Shown in pieces: positions 57,713 to 64,000 of a stretch of DNA of 64,000 bases (the first letter of the stretch is position 1; every line of letters begins with the position of its first letter). The position numbers were made by a program, and so were the translations under genes. Location of the stretch: assembly GCA_038049695.1 (NCBI GenBank), contig CP142452.1:77217501-77281500 (forward strand). The letters are read 5' to 3'. The notes beneath the pieces are model-generated. The model did no database searches. It had not been told where the DNA came from and saw nothing but the letters and a program-made list of their open reading frames with translations. Origin of the DNA: Cinnamomum chago (taxonomy: Eukaryota > Streptophyta > Magnoliopsida > Laurales > Lauraceae).

Positions 57713-59006
57713 CTTGTCTGTGCAGATAATTTTCTTTTTTTTTTTAATTTATTTTTGGATGATTTTGGGTTTTACTTTTGCCTCATCATTCGTTCAAATG
57801 TAATTGATTGTTCTTTCTTGTGTTTAGTTTATTTCTCTTAACAAAATTGAATTGATACAATTTCTGTTTACTGTTTATTTCATTCTCTAAGATGATGACA
57901 GAGGGATGTGTGTAGAGTGTTGATTCTTTGACGTTTCTAATGATTGGGGATTTTGATTTCTTGATCATAACGAACGGTTGAGATGACATCTCCCTATTTC
58001 GAACGGCCAGTAGGGCTTCAAAATTTTATAAACTACTGCAGCTCCCGCTCTTTTGGAAATCTAAGTGGGCGATTTAGTTGTGACCATTGTGAAAGCATTA
58101 GGATTTAGGGAAGGTTGCCATGGGATATTCATATAACCATGTATTTCGCAGACCAGTTTATGACCGGCCGTGACTGTGCTGCTTAATGGCTGCACCAAAA
58201 ACATCTATGGGCCATAGACATTTGATTTAGTTATGGAATTGATTGAATCCCTAGAAATTTTGAAAAAATATATTTCGTAACGTGGTAAAATTGAAGAAAC
58301 AAATGTGAAGATCCTTTTTTTTTTTTGGCTGGCCTAGTAAATGGATGGGTTTGATCTTTCATGTAGGCCCAGGGCTGTGAATGGATTTATGTTTTTACTC
58401 AATAACCCAAAGAACCCACCAGAGAAAGTAAAATTAGGCATGAAACTATTTTTTTCAACCTTTTGAGAAAATTGGATTAAGATACAGGACCTTGAATTGC
58501 TAATTGTATCCCAATATAAAGCTGAATCCAACCCCTTCCTTTTTAGGGCCTCAAAAAGGTTCAGTAGTGTGAATTCTGGCCTACGATTTCTGCAGTGTAT
58601 TGATAAAAAAAAAAATCCCAAAATACACCAGATTTGCAAATAGCCGCTAAAAAATTCTCCTATTCCATGGAAACACCCTGCCCTAAGATATAAATCAAAG
58701 AGGGAGGAATGTATTTTAACTTCCCAATCTGAGGTATTATTTGAAGATTATCCTATCTATAGTGAGTGCTATCACTTCTCAACGGTTTGGATCAGAGTCA
58801 TGGCCGCACATGAATGGTATTGGGGTGTCAGCAAACCATAACGACAATTCAAAGAATAAAAGAAAATGAGAAGGGGAAAAAAAGGAATCCCAGCAGTAAT
58901 GAAATAAAGAATTTTAAAAAACTACTGAGTTCCATTGAAATGGATAGCTAAAAGCGAGAGGATAGCTTTCAATGGCCAAAAAAAAAATCCACAGTGATGT
59001 TCTTTT
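57213..59006. repeat. Right copy of the MADS-region segmental duplication
   Basis: Counterpart of 35127-37330, shorter by about 400 bp through deletions, same orientation. Divergence in the flanks is noticeable, so the duplication is much older than the LTR insertion. Confidence 0.85.
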
Positions 59007-59323
59007 GACTGTCACAAATTTTCATTTTTCCAACTGCTTGGACATCATCCAAAGGCATTTTTCTTCTTTGTTTCAGAAGTTCCAACATAATCACAATGAT
59101 CATCATTTAGAAACTGCTAAACAATGAGACTATTGGCATAATCAATATTATAACTTCAAGCAACTCGAATCTCCCATTTGGATCTGGGTTTGTGTACATT
59201 GTACCTATATCCTTTTTTGTCCCATTCAGAACCCTTGATTAGTATTGGGAGAAATATCATTAAATGAACAGTCGGGATCTTTATCTTTCGCTTTTGAGAA
59301 CTCCAGTTCTTGAATATCTGAAC

Positions 59324-60085
59324 TCATAACTGGGTATATTGACTGTGGCAGTATGCATCCCTTGAAGAGGAACCTTCTCTAATATAATGGTCTTGTTTAA
59401 GCTGACAATCTGCATTCTGAAGATCATTTGTGACTATAGGGGAGGAAATTGTACTAACAGACTCCTCTGATTCTGATCCAACCCACTCTGAGTAAATAGG
59501 TCTGTACCCAACCACTGAACTCTGCATGATCTCAGACCCAAGTACATTATTGCCATATGAAGTCTCTCTATGAACATCTTCTCTTCTTAGAGTCTCCATC
59601 AATGTAAACACAGAAAGAGAGCAACTTTGTTGACTGTTGAAATCGTGCAAAACATCTGATCGGCATAGTGGGCAAGTTGAGTGAGTTCGAAACCAAGTAT
59701 CCACGCAAACAACATGGAAGATGTGAGCGCAGTTAGGAAGCAGTCTCAGCCACTCACCTTCGGCAAATTCACCCAAGCAAACAGCACAGTCGGTGCTGCT
59801 CTGACCCTGTTCTCTCTTGGACTTTCTGAACTGAACTGAGGGAAGAGAGCGTACAATTGCGAAGTCAAGACCGTGGCTTTGGAAATGCAATGGAGTCTCA
59901 TCAGCTAGATTGTTTTCATTCAGAAGACTCATGAGGGCACGGTCCCTGAAATTGGTCGCATGAAATAGAAAGCATCGCCTTCTCAGGATATTGAAGTAGC
60001 TTAAGAAAAGGAAGATCGCAAAAATAGCTCCGACAAAACAGAAGAGTATAGGGTTCAAAGTAGACCCATTCTTTGCTGGGGACAT
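59324..60085 (-). CDS. ATL-type RING-H2 E3 ubiquitin ligase
   Basis: Intronless, 253 residues from the ATG at 60083-60085. Order: short N-terminus, one membrane segment (about residues 10-32, NPILFCFVGAIFAIFLFLSY), a basic RRR stretch, the GLD motif of ATL proteins near 75 (HGLDFAIVRSLP), then the RING-H2 domain near 100-142. The zinc ligands read CAVC, then NCAHIFHVVC, then STCPLC, that is C-x2-C...C-x-H-x2-H-x2-C...C-x2-C, with the usual Trp (DTWF). The C-terminus is Ser-rich and low in structure. By family it transfers ubiquitin from an E2 to membrane or nearby targets; the substrate is unknown. It lies about 550 bp beyond the PPR gene's stop codon, on the same strand. Confidence 0.92.
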   Translation of the reverse strand: MSPAKNGSTLNPILFCFVGAIFAIFLFLSYFNILRRRCFLFHATNFRDRALMSLLNENNLADETPLHFQSHGLDFAIVRSLPSVQFRKSKREQGQSSTDCAVCLGEFAEGEWLRLLPNCAHIFHVVCVDTWFRTHSTCPLCRSDVLHDFNSQQSCSLSVFTLMETLRREDVHRETSYGNNVLGSEIMQSSVVGYRPIYSEWVGSESEESVSTISSPIVTNDLQNADCQLKQDHYIREGSSSRDAYCHSQYTQL

Positions 60086-60633
60086 AGTTATCCCTAGCAA
60101 TCTATGAAACTATGGAGGAGAATGACACAGGAAACTGATGAGGGAAACATCTAGTGTACAATCTCAGGAAAGTACTAATCCAAATGCATGAAAAAATTTC
60201 CAGAAATGGAATTTAGGCATGTTTCAAGGGAAACAGGTTTCCCAGTAACTATAGTTGGTGTTGCACTACAGCTAGAGGAAGAATGGAAGGCTTCAGGAGT
60301 CTGTGAATGGAGGCTATTCATTGAATAAATTGGAATGAGTTGAGCTTAGTTTTTGAGCTAAAATGCCTGAAGACAAGGATGTCGATAATCACAATGTTGA
60401 TAGGGACAAAAGTTTCTTGGCCTGGTGATAGTTCCTAGGACGAAGAACTGACAAGAATTTCTCAATCACAAAAGAACGTTACTTGGCAGTGGAAATAATT
60501 AGTTTTTATTTCTTTTGTTATCATTCAAAGCAATTGTGATCTTGGGAACATCCAACTGCACCCATAACATAAAAAGAAAAATCCAAGGAGTAGAAAACTT
60601 GCATATACAGAAGCAAGTATCATTTGAGATTCC
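60086..60633. other. Leader/promoter side of the RING-H2 gene and 3' flank of the PPR gene
   Basis: No separate gene recognised. The RING leader could contain an intron; not resolved. Confidence 0.4.
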
Positions 60634-62223
60634 TCATGGAATTTCTTGAATTGTGGTTTCCTTCATGTGTTCATAACATATCCTCAAAAGCATACTCATT
60701 TCATCTATTTGTGCATGTCTTTTAGCACCAGTGACGAAGACATGAACCTTATTCCTAACCTCAATCCAACTGCAGCCAGGAATCCTTACCATCCCTTTCT
60801 CCTTCATTTGCTTCCTGATCATTGACACACTCCTCCATCTCCCAGCTGAAGAATATACATTCGATAGAAGGATATACGATGATGAGTCTTCAGGATCAAG
60901 AGCCAGGATCTGTTGTGCTGCAAGCACTGCAAGTTCTGCATTTAAGTGTATCTGGCAACCGCTAAGCAAGGCCTTCCAGAACCCAATGCCAGGATCAAAT
61001 GGAAGCTCTTCAAGAAACCTTTTCGCTTCCATGAAACGCCCGGATCGAGATAAGAGATCAACCATACAAGCATAGTGCTCAGCTTTTAGCATACTAGGCT
61101 CTTCCTCTTGTGCCAGTTTGAAAAATGCATACCCCTCATAGACAAGGCCCGCGTGATTACAAGCAAACAACAAGCACAAAAGTGTAGTGCCATTTGGTCT
61201 CAAACCCGAATTCCGCATCATCTGAAAGGACTCTAAAGCCTCCTTCCCCCTTCCATTCTGTGCATACCCACAGATCATGGCATTCCAAGAAACAACATTC
61301 CTTTCAGGAAGTCCATTAAATGCTTGGAGACTGTCCTCCATGCTCCCACATTTTGCATAGAAACTAATCAGAGAATTACTAACAAACACATTGTGATTGA
61401 TCAAATGTTTGATGGCATGGGCATGAAAGCTCTTGCCCATACCAAGCGCCCCTATATTGGCTGCAGCAGTGAAAACACATGGAAACGTGGATTGGTTAGG
61501 CCTCAGTCCCTCTTTACACATCTCAACAAAAAGATTCACAGCCTCTTCATTTCGACCCGTTTGGCTACAGCCTCCAATCATTGCATTCCAAGACACTATA
61601 TTCCTCTCAGGCATGCTGCTGAAAATCCAGAGAGCATCCTTGAACCTCTCTTTCTTCAAGTACCCAAAAATTAATGTAGTGTAGGAAACAACATTAGGGT
61701 CATGAGTATCTTCAAATGCTCTTTGAGCTTCCTCAATACTTCCCAATTTAGCATAATGATCAAGAACTGAGCTCCCCACAAAGACATTCGACTGAAGGCC
61801 CGTCTTCATCGCACAAGCATGAAGCTGCTTGCCAGCATCATGCTCTCGCAGTGAGGTGCAAGTGTGAATTACAGTGCCAAAAGTGAACTGATTGGGTCTG
61901 ATGCCTAAGTGAAGCACCCGAGTGAAGACTGCGATCGCATCTTTACAGCGACCATGGCGTGCAAAGGCACCAATGACAGCTGTGGCAGATACCAAGTCCC
62001 ACTGGGGCGTTTCGTCGAACAGTTGGTGTGCATCTGAGAAGGCCTTGGAATTGCAATACAAATGGACGATTTTGGATTCAGGGATTGGAATCCCAGATTT
62101 GAGAACATGGGCATGGGATCTTTGGGCCTCATGGAACAGGAGATTGATTGAAGAAGGTAGCGTTTGGGTGTCGGATTTGAGTTTGGGTATAGAAAGTGAG
62201 GCTTTGGATAGTGTGGTTTTCAT
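60634..62223 (-). CDS. PLS-class pentatricopeptide repeat protein, At5g42450-like
   Basis: Intronless, 529 residues, start ATGAAAACC at 62223. It resembles what I recall of Arabidopsis At5g42450, predicted mitochondrial. PPR motifs run from about residue 45 to 420, in the P, L and S pattern with phrases such as NVFVGSSVLDHYAKLGSIEE, NIVSWNAMIGGCSQTGRNEE and NVVSWNAMICGYAQNGRGKE. The E-type C-terminus follows: EHYACMVDLLSRSGR, DPGIGFWKALLSGCQIH, SYILLSNVYSSAGRW and GCSWIEVRNKVHVFV. There is no DYW deaminase domain. Proteins of this class usually guide C-to-U editing of organelle RNA; the target is unknown. The N-terminus (about 30 residues, Ser/Thr/Lys-rich) is a plausible targeting peptide. 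Confidence 0.92.
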   Translation of the reverse strand: MKTTLSKASLSIPKLKSDTQTLPSSINLLFHEAQRSHAHVLKSGIPIPESKIVHLYCNSKAFSDAHQLFDETPQWDLVSATAVIGAFARHGRCKDAIAVFTRVLHLGIRPNQFTFGTVIHTCTSLREHDAGKQLHACAMKTGLQSNVFVGSSVLDHYAKLGSIEEAQRAFEDTHDPNVVSYTTLIFGYLKKERFKDALWIFSSMPERNIVSWNAMIGGCSQTGRNEEAVNLFVEMCKEGLRPNQSTFPCVFTAAANIGALGMGKSFHAHAIKHLINHNVFVSNSLISFYAKCGSMEDSLQAFNGLPERNVVSWNAMICGYAQNGRGKEALESFQMMRNSGLRPNGTTLLCLLFACNHAGLVYEGYAFFKLAQEEEPSMLKAEHYACMVDLLSRSGRFMEAKRFLEELPFDPGIGFWKALLSGCQIHLNAELAVLAAQQILALDPEDSSSYILLSNVYSSAGRWRSVSMIRKQMKEKGMVRIPGCSWIEVRNKVHVFVTGAKRHAQIDEMSMLLRICYEHMKETTIQEIP

Positions 62224-62281
62224 CAGTCACAATGACCCAAAACAGACATAAGCCTGATAGCCGTTACTTGGCTCTTTTGAA

Positions 62282-62351
62282 TAAATGGTCCACTCATCAG
62301 GTGGGGCCACACCACGTAGATTAAATGGTCCACTCATCAGGTGGGGCCACA
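62282..62351. repeat. Two 30-bp direct repeats with 40-bp period
   Basis: taaatggtccactcatcagg followed by tggggccaca occurs at 62282-62311 and 62322-62351, separated by ccacgtagat. It lies 60 bp upstream of the PPR start codon, so within its leader or promoter. Confidence 0.95.
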
Positions 62352-64000
62352 TGATTATAGTGTGCTGTGGGGCCCACCTCTTCATCATTAGATACAGCCC
62401 CTTGATCAAACCCACACGCAGGGTATCTTGCTTTTGGATCGGGTCATATTTCCATGTGAGTTTTATCAATTTGTCGTGTCATGTCGGAGGCCGATATTTG
62501 GGAAAATTGAAAAAACCTATAAATTTTTTGACTTACTTAAAAGAAAAATACAGGAAGATTTGAATATTTCAAAAACGTAAAAATCTTTTGCAGTCCTTTC
62601 AATCAAATCTTATCCATTAAAAATATAAGAGGAATAACAAAAGTACCTTTTGTCATTTTCCAAATTCTCTCTTTAATAAATTATTTAATAGAAATGATCA
62701 CCTTCAATAGCATAGTGGGCCCCACTTCAACTAACTCTGTGCATATATGGTTCAAAAGGGGGTTTCAAATGATTAACTAGCTCAATAACATTAGTTATGA
62801 TCATTAAAATCAGAATGACCAATTTTGAAAACAGTGGAAATAAAGAAAAAGACAAAAACATGTTAAGGGAAAGGGTATTTTTGTCATTTTAAAAGAAATT
62901 ATGGAGAGGACTTAATTGAATGAACTGTGGAAAACGCTCATATACTTTTTTTTTAAAACGAGCCAAAACATTTATACTTTTTTGAAATGTTTTCCTTCAT
63001 AAAATCGTTTACATGTCTTATTATTGTCTAGAGTAAATGTCAGAATATTTTTAAATTTGAGTTGTTTTCTCCATTTAGTAATGGAAAATGAATCAATCAC
63101 ACTTTAAATAATAAAACTAAAAATCATAATCTGAGCAACAAAGAGAGTATGAAATATAAATAAAAGATTTTTTTTTTAAATATCTTTCGGGTTTCTTCAT
63201 TTTCATTCTGATTTTCTAGTGAATTCCGTATGATATTTTCATTTTTGAGAATATCATGATATTATTAGAAAAGTACTATTTTAGGTGTATGCTGTGATAT
63301 TAATATGGGAAAATGTTAGCCGATGAGCACACTACCTGTATAGACCAACTCTATGGGGTCCACTTGAGGCCACCTTTCATTTAGTGCACCTCCTTTAAGA
63401 CTCTTTTTATCTCATGATCTGATATCAAGCTCGATTTTATACTCGTTAAACATTCATTTATTGTTGATTGAATATAAACAACAAGTAAAAAAATGGGGAC
63501 TTTGGTCGGAGGTCCCTCAACACGTCACTTTACTGCGAACAGTCCACAAAAACAAAACGTCCAGCCAAAGGTCCCTCGTACACAATTTGGAACGTAAAAT
63601 GTCTGATTTGCCCTTACATTCATTCTGTCTATATTAAGAAAAGGCCAACGAACGCGTTACACTCATATCGCAAAAGAGGGGATCGAATATTCTGAAAGAG
63701 AAAACAAACGACGAAGAAGGCGACATTCTCGTCTCTGTGACGAGTAACAGCAGATTAGCTTAAAATTTCAAAAACTTTCCTAAGATTAACTGTTTCATTG
63801 CAAGTTAGAGTTTGCATCAAAGATTTCTTCGATTTCGACAAGTTGTGATACAAAAAAGACGACATACAAACCCTAGTTGCAGAAGACGGTTCCACAACTG
63901 CATAACTGTTTCCGAAAGCATACAAATACAGTTCAAAATACTCATTTCCCTTGTAAGTTCAAAGTTTCTCAGTCTTTTTGTTTGGAAACCCTATCTTACC
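62352..64000. other. Intergenic stretch at the right edge
   Basis: AT-rich to about 63480. From about 63640 to the end the sequence looks like a gene leader on the plus strand (less AT-biased; cgacgaagaaggcgacattc at about 63709), but no coding frame is supported. Phrases such as ggtccctc with nearby agtccac recall 3720-3830; they may mark related old transposon ends. Confidence 0.35.

Overview
This window is nuclear DNA of a flowering plant. The evidence is spliced genes with GT-AG introns, plant-specific families (SAUR, type I MADS, P- and PLS-class PPR proteins, ATL-type RING-H2, plant ADF with an ATG-only first coding exon, plant H2B) and plant transposons (Tat and Athila Ty3-gypsy, Ty1-copia, L1-type LINE, MULE, Tourist-like MITEs, a tRNA-derived SINE). 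The species cannot be named from the sequence. All functional names come from reading motifs and remembered family features; no database search was run.

Layout. 1-2512 (-): 5' part of an UNC93-like membrane protein gene, leaving the window on the left; I resolved five exon segments. 2.7-8.7 kb: AT-rich intergenic DNA with a degenerate tandem repeat and two MITE-type elements. 8859-9308 (-): intronless histone H2B. 9.7-14.1 kb: intergenic with a second Tourist-like MITE. 14521-16842 (-): intronless P-class PPR protein like Arabidopsis MEE40. 17-22.9 kb: intergenic with repeat arrays. 22.9-26.1 kb: decayed Ty1-copia element split by an L1-type LINE. 27498-29748 (-): actin-depolymerizing factor, three exons. 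30.6-32 kb: minisatellite interrupted by a small MULE holding a FAR1-like fragment. 32-34.2 kb: long poly-G and poly-C runs and duplications. 34700-35596 (+): type I MADS-box gene. 37976-56374: an 18.4-kb composite LTR retrotransposon on the minus strand (a Tat-type element with an antisense ORF, with an Athila-type element inside it). 56726-57085 (+): SAUR gene directly beyond the retrotransposon. 57.2-59.0 kb: a decayed duplicate of the MADS 3' end and its downstream flank. 59324-60085 (-): RING-H2 protein. 60634-62223 (-): PLS-class PPR protein. 62.2-64 kb: intergenic.

The host genes are independent single genes, not a pathway. The most interesting structures are the composite retrotransposon (spliced antisense gene, internal 58-bp tandem repeats, and a junction best explained by one large deletion), the retrotransposon's position about 190 bp upstream of the SAUR TATA box, the MADS-region duplication, the MULE with a FAR1 fragment, and a triplicated intron in ADF. 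I found no sign of a prokaryote-type system, CRISPR array or toxin, and no convincing new biological system.
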